A stretch of DNA of 64,000 nt from Pseudarthrobacter sulfonivorans (lineage in GTDB: Bacteria; Actinomycetota; Actinomycetes; Actinomycetales; Micrococcaceae): contig NZ_JANFCZ010000019.1 of the NCBI RefSeq assembly GCF_024391045.1, positions 1 to 64,000 of the forward strand, given 5' to 3'. The translations under genes were made by a program, and so were the position numbers. The notes beneath the pieces are model-generated. The model did not search any database. It saw only the letters and a list, made by a program, of their open reading frames with translations, and had not been told where the DNA came from. Numbering within the stretch: the first letter of the stretch is position 1; every line of letters begins with the position of its first letter. Of the stretch, positions 7,447-16,415 are shown in pieces.

Positions 7447-8938
7447 CGCGGACAACCTTTTCGTTCAGGGCGGCGAGGAAATCGGCTGACCAGTGGTCGA
7501 CGTCGTGCTCGAGGATCTGCTTGCGCATGGCGCGCATGCGGCGCGCGGCGTCCCGGGGTGACATGTTGACGGCGCGCATGATGGTGTCCTTCAGGCCGTC
7601 GATATCGTGCGGGTTGATCAGCAGGGCCTGCTTCAACTGGTCCGCCGCGCCGGCAAACTCGCTGAGCACCAGGGCGCCGTCGTTGTCCTTGCGGGCGGTG
7701 ACGTATTCCTTGGCCACAAGGTTCATCCCGTCCCGGAGGGCGGTCACCAGCATGACGTCGGCGGCGAGGTACAGCGCCACCATTTCCTCCACGGGATAGC
7801 TGTGGTGCAGGTAGCGGACGGCCGTGTTCTGAATGGTGTCGTACGTGCCGTTGATGTGGCCGACCTTGCCTTCGATCTCTTCGCGCAGGAGCCGGTACTG
7901 CTCCACCCGTTCCCGGCTGGGGCTGGCCACCTGGATCAGCGTGGCGTCGGTTACGGCCAGCTTGCCCTCGTTGAGGAGCTCTTCAAAGGCCTTGAGCCGG
8001 TGCCGGATGCCCTTGGTGTAATCGAGCCGGTCAACCCCCAGGAGGATGGTCTTGGGGTTGCCGAGGTCCTGGCGGATCTGGCGGGCGCGCTCGATGATCT
8101 CCGGTTTGTGGGCCAGTTCGCTGATCTGGGCCACGTCAATGGAGATGGGGAAGGCCTGGGCCCTGGCGATGTGGGTGATTTCGCCGTCGGCCCCCTTCAC
8201 ATGCACCTGCTGCTGTTTGACGCTGGCACCAAGGAACCGGCGTGCGGACCGCATGAAGTTCCCGGCGTCACTGGGACGCTGGAAGCCAATGAGGTCGGCG
8301 CCCATCAGGCCGTCGATGATGGCCTTGCGCCATGGCAGCTGGGCGAAAATTTCCGGCGGCGGGAAGGGAATGTGGTTGAAGAACCCGATCTTCAGGTCCG
8401 GCCGGGCTTCGCGGAGCAGCCTCGGCACAAGCTGCAGCTGGTAATCCTGGACCCACACCGTGGCGCCCTTGTCCGCGTGGTGTACGACGGCGTCCGCGAA
8501 CCTTTGGTTGACCTTGCGGTACACGTCCCACCAGGTCCGGTGGAACTCCGGCGGGGCGATCACGTCGTGATAGAGCGGCCACAGCGTGGCGTTGGAGAAT
8601 CCCTCGTAGTAGAGCTCGACGTCGTCCGTGCTCAGCTGGACCGGGACCAGGTCCATGCCGCCGTGGCTGAACGGCTTGACGGTTTCATCGGGAGCGCCGT
8701 GCCAGCCCACCCAGGCGCCGTCGGTCTTGGTCATCATGGGTGCGAGGGCCGTCACCAGCCCGCCGGGGGAGCGGCGCCAGCCGGAGCCGTCGTCGCCGCT
8801 CTCGCCCGGCGTGCTGCGGTCAACGGGCAGCCTGTTGGACACCACCATGAAGTCGTACTTTGTGGGCGCCCTGTGGCTGTGCGAGTGCGGGCCTTCTTCT
8901 GGTGCGCCTGTGGGTTTTTCTTGGACGGGTGTTTGCAT
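7436..8938 (-). CDS. otsA: Trehalose-6-phosphate synthase
   Basis: A 500-residue GT20 glycosyltransferase joining UDP-glucose (or another NDP-glucose) to glucose-6-phosphate. Signatures include VVSNRLPVDR near the N-terminus, GGLVTAL, WVQDYQLQLVPRLLR, FFNHIPFPPPEIF, GVDRLDYTKGIRHRL and LRDGMNLVAKEYV. An N-terminal extension of about 30 residues rich in His, Ser and Pro precedes the catalytic fold. Start is ATG 8938. The stop lies inside otsB. The promoter should be in 8939-9118, shared divergently with the thioredoxin-like gene. Confidence 0.93.
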   Translation of the reverse strand: MQTPVQEKPTGAPEEGPHSHSHRAPTKYDFMVVSNRLPVDRSTPGESGDDGSGWRRSPGGLVTALAPMMTKTDGAWVGWHGAPDETVKPFSHGGMDLVPVQLSTDDVELYYEGFSNATLWPLYHDVIAPPEFHRTWWDVYRKVNQRFADAVVHHADKGATVWVQDYQLQLVPRLLREARPDLKIGFFNHIPFPPPEIFAQLPWRKAIIDGLMGADLIGFQRPSDAGNFMRSARRFLGASVKQQQVHVKGADGEITHIARAQAFPISIDVAQISELAHKPEIIERARQIRQDLGNPKTILLGVDRLDYTKGIRHRLKAFEELLNEGKLAVTDATLIQVASPSRERVEQYRLLREEIEGKVGHINGTYDTIQNTAVRYLHHSYPVEEMVALYLAADVMLVTALRDGMNLVAKEYVTARKDNDGALVLSEFAGAADQLKQALLINPHDIDGLKDTIMRAVNMSPRDAARRMRAMRKQILEHDVDHWSADFLAALNEKVVRDDS

Positions 8939-9118
8939 TGCGGCCCCCTGGGGTTGCTTGTGCCTTTAAGCCACCTTAATAGGATGGGTACGTTGGGGCC
9001 ATTCGTGCGTTGGATTTCAGGCCCTGATACTTGAAAAGGCAAGCTCTCAGGTTTCTGTCCTAAAATGGGCGGAGTCGCCACAGAGTGGTCCCCCTATGTC
9101 GATCGACCCTAGGAACAC

Positions 9119-10009
9119 ATGAGCCCCGCAAATGAAATACGTAAGTCCAAGGCTGAGCGCACTTCGGAGGCGCGCGAGAAGGCCCGCCTGATCCGGGAGG
9201 CACAGGTGAAGAAGGACAAGCGCAACAAGATGCTGATCGGCTGGGGCATTGTTGTAGCTGTGGTGGCCATCCTTGCGGTGGTGGCCCTTGTGGTGACCAC
9301 AACCATGCGCCAGAACGCCCCGATTGCCGACCAGGGACCGACGCCGGCCAACGGCAATGTCAACGGCGGCGTCACCCTGCTTGCCAACACGGACGTCGTG
9401 AAGCTGGATCCGGCCACCGTGGACGCCGCTTCCGTGGGGGATGCGCCGCAGAATCCCCCCGCCGAGGTAGTAGCGCCGGGAGCCCAGGCGGAAGCCGGCA
9501 AGCCCGTCAAAGTGGTCCTGTACGTTGACTTCATCTGCCCGGTTTGCAAGAACTTCGAAGCTCAGTACAACGACCAGCTGACGTCGCTGCGCAACGAGGG
9601 CAAAATTTCGGTCGAATACCGGGCCCTCGGCTTCCTGGACAGCCGGTCCTCCACCAACTACTCCTCGCGCGCGGCCAATGCAGCGGCCTGCGTTGTCAAC
9701 GAATCCCCGGAAAAGTACGCGGAATTCGTTGATTCGCTGTTCGCCAAGCAGCCGGCCGAAGGCTCAGCGGGTATCTCTGACAACGACCTGAAGAAGATGG
9801 CCACGGACATCGGTGCCAAGCCCATTGACACCTGCGTCGATGACAAGACCTACCGCCCGTTCGTGAAGTTCACTACCAAGCAGGCCACCGCCATCGGCGT
9901 GACCGGCACACCCACCGTGTTCGTTGACGGCCAGCAGTGGGGCAAGGGCGCCAGCGCCCAGACCCCGTTCCCGGACTTCCTGCAGGCTGCGATCGCCGCA
10001 AAGGGCTGA
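9119..10009 (+). CDS. Membrane-anchored DsbA/thioredoxin-fold protein
   Basis: A 296-residue protein with a charged cytoplasmic N-terminus (1-37, many Lys/Arg/Glu, likely coiled coil), one transmembrane helix (about 39-61), a low-complexity linker and an extracytoplasmic thioredoxin fold. The active site is Cys140-Pro-Val-Cys143 in VDFICPVCKNFE, and the cis-Pro loop is VTGTPTVFVDG. This layout matches actinobacterial DsbA-like proteins that oxidise or isomerise disulfides of exported proteins. Two further cysteines sit in the helical insert. ATG follows TAGGAAC. A terminator follows the stop. Exact redox direction is not decidable. Confidence 0.85.
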   Translation: MSPANEIRKSKAERTSEAREKARLIREAQVKKDKRNKMLIGWGIVVAVVAILAVVALVVTTTMRQNAPIADQGPTPANGNVNGGVTLLANTDVVKLDPATVDAASVGDAPQNPPAEVVAPGAQAEAGKPVKVVLYVDFICPVCKNFEAQYNDQLTSLRNEGKISVEYRALGFLDSRSSTNYSSRAANAAACVVNESPEKYAEFVDSLFAKQPAEGSAGISDNDLKKMATDIGAKPIDTCVDDKTYRPFVKFTTKQATAIGVTGTPTVFVDGQQWGKGASAQTPFPDFLQAAIAAKG

Positions 10010-10036
10010 TCTGCCTGGGTTTCTGAAGATACAAAG

Positions 10037-10079
10037 ATGGCCCGGCCCCGGATTCACTCCGGGACCGGGCCATTTTTTG
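10037..10079 (+). terminator. Rho-independent terminator
   Basis: Inverted repeat ATGGCCCGG (10037-10045) with CCGGGCCAT (10064-10072), extended by CCCGG/CCGGG inside, followed by TTTTTTG. It ends the DsbA-like transcript. Confidence 0.85.
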
Positions 10080-10188
10080 TGGTCATTTCAGCGTCTGATT
10101 GGCGCCGGGGACGCCTCATTTTTACGAGCGGGCGGAGTTGGGCTAACCTTATCTAGCGCCGTTCAGGCGCACACCCTTCATAGGGTGC

Positions 10189-10265
10189 GCCTCCTTAGCT
10201 CAGTTGGCCAGAGCACCGCTCTTGTAAAGCGGGGGTCGTCAGTTCGAATCTGACAGGAGGCTCCA
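10189..10265 (+). tRNA. tRNA-Thr, anticodon UGU, with encoded CCA
   Basis: A complete cloverleaf can be drawn. Acceptor GCCTCCT (10189-10195) pairs with AGGAGGC (10255-10261); the D arm holds AGCTCAGTTGG; the anticodon stem CCGCT/AGCGG frames the loop CTTGTAA with anticodon TGT at 10223-10225; the T loop is TTCGAAT. Discriminator T10262 is followed by CCA. It reads ACA and other ACN threonine codons. The oppositely oriented reductase gene ends only 5 bases beyond the CCA. Confidence 0.95.
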
Positions 10266-10269
10266 CGGG

Positions 10270-11223
10270 TCAGAGATCCAAAACCAGCCTGGCGCCGCGG
10301 CAACGGGAAACACAGATCATCATGGTGGTCCCTTCGTCGCGTTCTTGGGGCGAAAGCAGCGTGTCCCGATGATCGATTTCTCCGCTCAGGACGGGTGTCT
10401 CGCACGTACCGCAAATGCCTTCACGGCAGGAGCTGACCGGATTGACGCCCGCCGATTCCAACGCTTCGAGAATGGACAACTCCGGCGGGACGGGCACTTC
10501 TGTTCCGTCGACCAGCTCGACGACGAACGTTGAGTTGGGCTGGACAGTGGCTGTCCCGGCGGGGCCAAGTGAAAACCTCTCGCAGTGGAGGGCTGCCGGA
10601 TCGGCCCATCCGTGCGATGCCGTTTCAAGAGCGTCAAGGAGTTTCTGCGGTCCGCAAGCATAAACCGCCGTGCCGGAGGCGAGCTGGTCTACGAAGTCGA
10701 TCAGGGGGTATGGTCCGGAATCCTCGCTGGTGTGGATCCGAGCGTTGTCCCCGAACGCGTTGATTTCGCTGACCAACGCCATGGAGTTCCGGGAACGGCC
10801 GAGGTAGACCAGATCCCAAGGGATTTTCTGTTGGACAGCGCTCCGGATCATGGACACAAGGGGTGTGATGCCGATGCCTCCGGCGATGAACAGGTACCGC
10901 TTAGCAGGGCGCAGAGGGAAGTTATTGCGGGGTCCCCGGACCTGGATTTTTGTGCCGGGTTTCAGTTCGTCGTGGACGTAGGCTGAACCGCCCCTCCCTT
11001 CGGACTCGCGAAGCACGGCGATGCGCCAGCTGCGTTCTTCCGCCGGGTCCGAACAGAGCGAGTACTGGCGAACCATGCCGTTGGGAAGCTGAACATCGAC
11101 GTGTGCGCCTGGCTGCCAGCGGGGCAGGTCGTGTCCTAGAGGGTGTTCCAACGTGAGCGAGACGACATAACGGGACTGACGGTCCACAGAGCGGACCACA
11201 ACATCAAAGAATCCCTTCTCCAC
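10270..11223 (-). CDS. Phthalate-dioxygenase-reductase-type (VanB-like) electron-transfer reductase
   Basis: A 317-residue three-domain reductase that moves electrons from NAD(P)H via flavin and a 2Fe-2S cluster to the Rieske oxygenase encoded upstream. The flavin domain carries RQYSLCS (52-58). The nucleotide domain has GGIGITP (115-121) and YACGP (188-192). The C-terminal plant-type ferredoxin domain has all four ligands, Cys266, 271, 274 and 304 (C-x4-C-x2-C-x29-C). This order, ferredoxin last, is typical of class IA reductases for VanA-type demethylases. It is the last gene of the operon, 1 bp after the ABC ATPase stop, and runs up to the tRNA-Thr gene. Confidence 0.88.
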   Translation of the reverse strand: MEKGFFDVVVRSVDRQSRYVVSLTLEHPLGHDLPRWQPGAHVDVQLPNGMVRQYSLCSDPAEERSWRIAVLRESEGRGGSAYVHDELKPGTKIQVRGPRNNFPLRPAKRYLFIAGGIGITPLVSMIRSAVQQKIPWDLVYLGRSRNSMALVSEINAFGDNARIHTSEDSGPYPLIDFVDQLASGTAVYACGPQKLLDALETASHGWADPAALHCERFSLGPAGTATVQPNSTFVVELVDGTEVPVPPELSILEALESAGVNPVSSCREGICGTCETPVLSGEIDHRDTLLSPQERDEGTTMMICVSRCRGARLVLDL

Positions 11224-11224
11224 G

Positions 11225-12022
11225 TCAGTTCCCTGCCTTGTCCGAAAGGACTGAGGCCAGGAAGGCTTTTGTTCGTTCGTTCGCCGGACGGGTGATCACA
11301 TCGCGGGCAGGCCCTTGTTCGACCACATAGCCGCCATCCATAAAGACGACGCGGTCGGCGACGTCCCGCGCAAAGTTCATCTCATGGGTCACCACGATCA
11401 TGGTCATCCCGGACAGGGCCAGGTCCTTCATGACCCTTAGTACTTCCCCCACCAGTTCGGGGTCCAGGGCTGATGTCGGCTCGTCGAACAGCATCAGCTT
11501 GGGCTCCATGCATAATGCCCTGGCAATCGCGACGCGCTGCTGCTGGCCGCCGGAGAGCTGGCGCGGGTAGGCGTTGGCCTTATCACTCAACCCCACCTTT
11601 TCGAGCAGATCCAGGGCGCGGGCCGTCGCAGTCGCTTTCTTTTCCTTCCGGACCAAACGCGGCGCCTCGATCAGGTTTTCCAGAACGGTCATGTGGGGGA
11701 ACAGGTTGAATTGCTGGAAGACCATGCCGATGTCCATGCGCTGGCGGCACGCGTCGCGGTGGTTTTGTTCGTGGAGCCGGGTGCCTTTGAGGTCGTAGCC
11801 CACAATGGTCCCGTCCACCCACATCCGGCCGCCATCCACTGTTTCCAAGTGGTTGATGCAGCGCAGGAACGTGCTCTTCCCTGACCCTGAGGGGCCGATG
11901 AGGCACACCACCTCGCCGGGTGCGACTTCCATGTCGATCCCCTTGAGGACTTCGTTACCTGCGTAGCTTTTGTGGATTGAATTCGCTCTGACCATTGGTT
12001 CAGGCGCCGTGTGGGCCGTCAT
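11225..12022 (-). CDS. Polar amino-acid-type ABC transporter ATPase
   Basis: A 265-residue ATPase of the GlnQ/HisP class (PAAT family). It shows Walker [10 protein letters not shown], signature [15 protein letters not shown], Walker [15 protein letters not shown] and the H-loop VVTHEM. It overlaps the permease gene by 4 bp at the start. It powers the importer formed with the permease and binding protein of this operon. The substrate is probably the compound attacked by the Rieske enzyme, from context only. Confidence 0.9.
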   Translation of the reverse strand: MTAHTAPEPMVRANSIHKSYAGNEVLKGIDMEVAPGEVVCLIGPSGSGKSTFLRCINHLETVDGGRMWVDGTIVGYDLKGTRLHEQNHRDACRQRMDIGMVFQQFNLFPHMTVLENLIEAPRLVRKEKKATATARALDLLEKVGLSDKANAYPRQLSGGQQQRVAIARALCMEPKLMLFDEPTSALDPELVGEVLRVMKDLALSGMTMIVVTHEMNFARDVADRVVFMDGGYVVEQGPARDVITRPANERTKAFLASVLSDKAGN

Positions 12023-12975
12023 CGCGGACCGCCTTTCAAGGAGCTGCCCTTCAGCGCCAGGGCATCATGTGTGCGGAAGAACCTACTAAGCTGCTGAAGT
12101 GGCGTGGGCGGCAGGCTGCGCTGGTTGCCGCGTGCGAACCTGCGCTCCAGGTAGTACTGGCCGATGGTGAGGATGGAGGTGATGAGGAGGTACCAGAGGC
12201 TGGCAACGATAAGCATCGGAATGGTCTCAAACGTCCGGGCGTAGATGACCTGTGCCGAGTACAAGAGTTCGGGAACTGCTATGACGCTGACGAGCGAGGT
12301 CGATTTGAGCATGCCGATGGTTTCGTTGCCTGTAGGAGGGATGATGACGCGCATGGCCTGGGGCAGTACGATGCGCCGAATGGTCTGCAGGCGGGTGATG
12401 CCCAACGCCTCGGCAGCCTCTATCTGCCCGTTATCCACCGATAGGATTCCGGCCCGGACGATTTCCGACATATATGCGCCCTGGTTGAGTCCAAGGCCCA
12501 GGATGGCCGCAGTGAGGGGGGTTATGAGCTGGTTTGCGTCCAGCTCGACGCCCGGAATGCCGAGAGTGATGACGGGGTACAGTGCAGCCAGATTGAACCA
12601 GAACAGCAGTTGGACGAGCACCGGGGTTCCGCGGAAGAAGCTGACGTAGGTGAACGCAGCGGTACGCACCACAGGGTTGGGTGAGAGCCGCATGACGGCG
12701 AAAACCACTCCAAGAAGTGTCCCGATGATCATGCTCGTCGCGGTCAGTTCAAGGGTGACGATGATCCCCTGGCCGATGGAAGCTGCACTGAGGTAAGTCA
12801 TGACCACATCCCAACCGAAGTTGGCATTGGTCAGCACCGACTGCAGAAGCAAGCCTCCGATGAGCGCGATCACGGCGGCAGAAGCCCAGCGCCCGGGGTG
12901 TTTGGCCTTGACGACCGTGTACTCGTCGCCGGTAGCCTGCGCGGCGAGCTGCGGTGTTGTTGTTGTCATGAACAT
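12019..12975 (-). CDS. Polar amino-acid-type ABC transporter permease
   Basis: A 318-residue HisM/GlnP-type permease. An extra N-terminal segment and helix (about 30-52) precede the conserved five-helix core. The cytoplasmic EAA loop reads [19 protein letters not shown], which docks to the ATPase. Only one permease gene is present, so a homodimeric channel is likely. It lies 6 bp downstream of the binding-protein gene and overlaps the ATPase gene by 4 bp, so it belongs to the same operon. Confidence 0.88.
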   Translation of the reverse strand: MFMTTTTPQLAAQATGDEYTVVKAKHPGRWASAAVIALIGGLLLQSVLTNANFGWDVVMTYLSAASIGQGIIVTLELTATSMIIGTLLGVVFAVMRLSPNPVVRTAAFTYVSFFRGTPVLVQLLFWFNLAALYPVITLGIPGVELDANQLITPLTAAILGLGLNQGAYMSEIVRAGILSVDNGQIEAAEALGITRLQTIRRIVLPQAMRVIIPPTGNETIGMLKSTSLVSVIAVPELLYSAQVIYARTFETIPMLIVASLWYLLITSILTIGQYYLERRFARGNQRSLPPTPLQQLSRFFRTHDALALKGSSLKGGPR

Positions 12976-12981
12976 GTCCGC

Positions 12982-13911
12982 CTACTTTTGCGCCAGCACG
13001 TCAGCCGTGACCAGGACGCTGGCGGGGACGCCCCACTTCTCGCTGATCTCCGGGTAGTGTCCGCTCTTGAGCACTTCCCGCACAGCCTCTGTAACTGCTG
13101 CCTTGAGACCGGATCCCTTGTTCAGCGCAAGCCCAATCGGTTCCGGGTTGTAGTCGTTACCCTCGGCCAGCACGAACTTGTCGTTAGCATGCTTGCCTTG
13201 ATAGGAGAGCGTGACACTGTCCGCGACGACGCCGTCCACGCGACCGGAGACGAGGGCGAGATTGGCATCGGACTGCCCGGGGAAACTTTGGATGTCGACG
13301 GCCGCGTTGCCCGCCTCGATGCACTTGGCAGAGAACGCGGGCAGAACTTCCATTGCCTGGATGGAGCCCTTTTGCGCGCCAAGGGTCTTGCCGCACATCG
13401 TCAGGAAGTCCATGGTGATCCTTTTGGGGTTTCCCGCCAGCACGGCAACTCCGGAGCCGCTGCTGATGTATTGCACGAAATCAACGATCTTTTCGCGCTC
13501 GGGCGTTACGGAGAAAAAGGAGGCGGCCATGTCGTACTTGCCTGAGGCCAGCCCGGGCAAGATGGTGTCAAAGGATGCGGCGACGTGCTCGACCTTCAGT
13601 CCCAATGCCGCCCCCACTGCATCGGTGAAGTCAACATCCCAGCCGATCATAGTCTTGTTGTCCGTATCGAAGTACTCAAACGGCGCGTAGGTGGGATCCG
13701 ATGCAACCCGGAGGACCCCCGCGCTGCGGTAGTTCTCGGGGAGAAGACCGCGGGCAGTGTCGTTAGCGGGTACAGCCGGGCTGCCCGGTGCACGTCCGGA
13801 GGCCCCGGCGGGGTTTTGCGGGGCGGCCTCTGAAGCTGCAGTGCAGGAGCTGGCGGACAGAGCCAGCGCTATGGCTCCGGCGAGAATGAGGGGAATGCGG
13901 TGGTGGCTCAT
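12982..13911 (-). CDS. Family-3 solute-binding protein (amino-acid-type importer)
   Basis: A 309-residue secreted binding protein (SBP_bac_3). A signal peptide ends near SASSC23, which may serve as a weak lipobox, followed by a Pro/Ala/Gly linker. The ligand-binding fold starts with GVLRVASDPTYAPFEYFD and includes IGWDVDFTDAVGAALGLKV and YDMAASFFSVTPEREK, all standard for the family. These proteins bind amino acids and related small charged molecules. Here the genes beside it suggest an N- or O-methylated or aromatic compound, but no residue proves that. Confidence 0.88.
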   Translation of the reverse strand: MSHHRIPLILAGAIALALSASSCTAASEAAPQNPAGASGRAPGSPAVPANDTARGLLPENYRSAGVLRVASDPTYAPFEYFDTDNKTMIGWDVDFTDAVGAALGLKVEHVAASFDTILPGLASGKYDMAASFFSVTPEREKIVDFVQYISSGSGVAVLAGNPKRITMDFLTMCGKTLGAQKGSIQAMEVLPAFSAKCIEAGNAAVDIQSFPGQSDANLALVSGRVDGVVADSVTLSYQGKHANDKFVLAEGNDYNPEPIGLALNKGSGLKAAVTEAVREVLKSGHYPEISEKWGVPASVLVTADVLAQK

Positions 13912-13963
13912 GGTGATACCTTTCGACGCTGAAACGTATGTGGACCCGGCACAAGTCGGGCGG

Positions 13964-14410
13964 TCAGGGGACCCATCGGAGGACTTTGGCGCGCAAGGGG
14001 GAGAGGGTGATGACCTGCACGGCTGATTCGCCGGCGGTCAGGGAGAGGCGTATCGACTCCTGGTCTTCACCTTCGACGATGAAGGTGTCGCCGGGCCTGA
14101 GCCATCGTTGCCAAGGCCCGTCTTCAGCGGAGACCAGCGCCTCACCGGAAAGACCGGCCATCACGATCTGCTCACCGGCACCGCGATGGACGACGCCGGT
14201 GTAGTTGCCTTCATAGCGTGTGCTGCGGGAATTTATGTGGGCAGGGTTGGCCGTGACAGCTGCAAACGGTTCAGCCGTTGTCTCGTCGAGCTCGACCGTC
14301 CAACGCCAGGGATCCCCGCGTTCGGCAGAGTCAGGGTTGGCGGCAAGGATGCGGGCCCCGGATGATGCTCTGACGGCGCCGACGTCGTTGGCCCGGATAA
14401 GCATCCACAT
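13964..14410 (-). CDS. Small beta-barrel protein of unknown function, possibly cupin/HutD-like
   Basis: A 148-residue protein, second gene of the catabolic operon, starting 2 bp after the Rieske gene. It is rich in predicted beta strands. WRWTVELDET near residue 36 and the late WLRPGDTFIVEG segment resemble a cupin or HutD/Ves-type barrel, but clear metal-binding histidines of a cupin are not seen. It could be a substrate-binding or regulatory accessory of the pathway. I do not recognise the family with certainty. Confidence 0.45.
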   Translation of the reverse strand: MWMLIRANDVGAVRASSGARILAANPDSAERGDPWRWTVELDETTAEPFAAVTANPAHINSRSTRYEGNYTGVVHRGAGEQIVMAGLSGEALVSAEDGPWQRWLRPGDTFIVEGEDQESIRLSLTAGESAVQVITLSPLRAKVLRWVP

Positions 14411-14412
14411 GC

Positions 14413-15465
14413 CTAGCCCCTCCCTTGGCCGGCGGGTACCCGGACAGTGTCTGCGGCGAAAGCCTGCTGTTCCTTACGAAGCAGCGCTGAAAGGATGCGC
14501 CGGGCCTTGGCTACCCCGCCGTCCTGGGCGATGAGCACATCGTGTTCTCCGGATGGCCTGGTGCCCATGCCGATCTCCTGGGCCTCAAGGGCGGCGGCGT
14601 CCTCGTCCAGGACGGTGCTGAGCCCCACCCGGAGATCCTCGGTGGCCTGGGCATTGTGGACGGCAAAGTTGCGGCTGAAGGCGTAGTAGTACCAGCTGTT
14701 GTGCTCGTCTATAGGGGTGATGCCGTTGAGCACCTTGATCAGGAAGCCTTCTTCCCGGGGCCGGCCCTCGCCCGTGATGCCCGAGTGCAGAACGTGCAGG
14801 TTGGGTACGAAGAATTCTGTGCAATGGAACCGGTCGAAGAGGCCACGCGCATCCATGGTCTCCGCGTAGAGGGGAGGGGCCTCCACCGAGGGCATCAGGC
14901 GGTCAACGCTGACGACGTTGCCGTCGACTTCAACCGTGATGCCGTGCTCGTAGATGTAATCGTCACCGACGGTGGTCTGGTGCAGGAATGATTCGTGGGT
15001 AAGGTCCAGGAGGTTGTCGTGGATGAGGTCCGCGCGGCACTTGAAGTGGTACGAATGCGTGACGGTGGCCCATTCCGGGTCGACCATCCAGTGTGTGTCC
15101 GGGATCAGCGTTGGGTCGGCCAGTGCAGCGTCGCCCGTCCAGAGCCAGATCCAACCGTCTTTCTCGACCAGCGGATACTTGCGTACCCGGGCGCGCTCCG
15201 GGATAGAGGTCTGAGCCGGGACGCGGGTACAGGCACCATCAGGCCCGTAGGTGAAGCCGTGGTAGCCGCACTCGACGGAGTCGCCGACGGTTCGCCCTTC
15301 GGAAAGGGGGAAGGCCCGGTGGGCGCACCTGTCAGCCAGGGCCACCGCCTCGCCGTCCTGGGTCCGGAATAGGACGATTGGCTGTTCACAGATGACGCGG
15401 CGTACAGGTTTGCGCGAAACGTCCGCAGACCACGATGCCACGTACCAAGTATTCAAAACGAACAT
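14413..15465 (-). CDS. Rieske non-heme iron oxygenase (VanA-type)
   Basis: A 350-residue terminal oxygenase, typically an O-demethylase or hydroxylase of an aromatic or similar compound. The Rieske cluster ligands are Cys47/His49 (CAH) and Cys66/His69 (CGYH). The mononuclear iron motif is D154-L-T-H157-E-S-F-L-H162. Length and the short Rieske domain place it with VanA, TsaM and dicamba-monooxygenase types, not with large ring-dioxygenase alpha subunits. I chose ATG 15465 because GAGGAG lies 7 bases upstream; an in-frame TTG 15 bases earlier would overlap that site. It is first in a six-gene operon with its own importer and reductase. Substrate cannot be read from sequence. Confidence 0.87.
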   Translation of the reverse strand: MFVLNTWYVASWSADVSRKPVRRVICEQPIVLFRTQDGEAVALADRCAHRAFPLSEGRTVGDSVECGYHGFTYGPDGACTRVPAQTSIPERARVRKYPLVEKDGWIWLWTGDAALADPTLIPDTHWMVDPEWATVTHSYHFKCRADLIHDNLLDLTHESFLHQTTVGDDYIYEHGITVEVDGNVVSVDRLMPSVEAPPLYAETMDARGLFDRFHCTEFFVPNLHVLHSGITGEGRPREEGFLIKVLNGITPIDEHNSWYYYAFSRNFAVHNAQATEDLRVGLSTVLDEDAAALEAQEIGMGTRPSGEHDVLIAQDGGVAKARRILSALLRKEQQAFAADTVRVPAGQGRG

Positions 15466-15486
15466 CTTTGTTCTCCTCAAATTTGA

Positions 15487-15505
15487 CTGTATACAGTGTA
15501 TTCAG
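15487..15505. promoter_or_regulatory. GntR-type operator in divergent promoter region
   Basis: The perfect palindrome CTGTATACAG (15487-15496) is followed directly by an 8/10 copy GTGTATTCAG (15496-15505). TGTATACA is the kind of core bound by FCD-type GntR regulators. It lies 22 bases before the Rieske start codon and about 145 bases before the regulator start, placed to block the operon promoter. Confidence 0.65.
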
Positions 15506-15648
15506 AGGGTCAGAAAGCGTCAAGGGTTTCTTCTGGAAGATCGCAGGGGATCAAAAGTCGCCGCCGCGCGGCCCCTGCGCAGCGCCTCCGGACCATTCGA
15601 ATCGTGTGGTTCATGTCAAAATTGCAGGAAACTGAAAGCAGAGGTTCC

Positions 15649-16308
15649 ATGGCCCTACAACCGAAGGATCTCCGGCCACTGGCCGAGCGGGTCTATGAAC
15701 AGATCACCGCCGACATCGCCACTGGCCGCATCATGTCCGGGAGTGCTTTGGTTCAGGAGCAGGTGGCTGCCCAGTACGGCGTATCGCGCACTCCGGTCCG
15801 GGACGTACTTACGCGCCTGACGCTGGAAGGGTTGACTACGCTGGTGCCGGGGCGTGGTTACATCGTCAACCAGCTCGACGAACGCGAAATCGCGGACGTT
15901 TTTGACGTTCGGTACGCCCTTGAGGCTTTGGCCGTCCAGCGTGCGTGCGGGCACTACACGCCCCAGCAGATTCTCCGGATGAGCGGCCTGACGGAGGAGA
16001 CGGCCATCATCGACCCTTCGGATAATCTCGAATTGTTTCGGCTGGGCCAGGCATTCCACCTGGCGCTCGTGGAACCGGCGGGAAACAGTTTCCTGCTCAG
16101 CGTGCTGACGTCGGTCTGGAACCATCCCATCCAGAAGCGCATCACCATGACGTACAGGCAGGGCGCCGATTACCAGAAGAAGGTCGTGGACGATCATCGT
16201 CAAATCTTGGCGGCGCTGAAGACGGGGGATGCTGCCCGGGCAGTCGACCTGCTGCGTCACTGCCATGACGTGACTGACCCCACCCGCTCCCAGCTGCCGG
16301 AGGCCTGA
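15649..16308 (+). CDS. GntR-family regulator, FCD type (VanR-like)
   Basis: A 219-residue regulator with an N-terminal winged helix (LAERVYEQITADIATG, then AAQYGVSRTPVRDVLTRL with the recognition helix) and an all-helical FCD effector domain from about residue 80 to 215. FCD domains bind carboxylate ligands, often with a metal. ATG 15649 follows AGAGG by 6 bases, and earlier in-frame starts lack a site. It is divergent from the Rieske/ABC operon with a palindromic operator between, so it most likely represses that operon until substrate appears, as VanR does for vanAB. Confidence 0.85.
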   Translation: MALQPKDLRPLAERVYEQITADIATGRIMSGSALVQEQVAAQYGVSRTPVRDVLTRLTLEGLTTLVPGRGYIVNQLDEREIADVFDVRYALEALAVQRACGHYTPQQILRMSGLTEETAIIDPSDNLELFRLGQAFHLALVEPAGNSFLLSVLTSVWNHPIQKRITMTYRQGADYQKKVVDDHRQILAALKTGDAARAVDLLRHCHDVTDPTRSQLPEA

Positions 16309-16370
16309 AACACGCCCAGGCCGTCCGCCAGCCGACTTCAGCCCGTCATGCGGCAGGCGTCTGCCGACCA

Positions 16371-16396
16371 GCCCGGCCGTTGCTTCAACGGCGGGC
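16371..16396. terminator. Hairpin between convergent genes
   Basis: GCCCGGCCGTTG (16371-16382) pairs with CAACGGCGGGC (16386-16396) with one bulged G and a 3-base loop. It lies between the gntR stop and the esterase stop. No clear T-run follows. Confidence 0.5.
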
Positions 16397-16415
16397 CGCT
16401 CGCTGCGGGCGCCCG

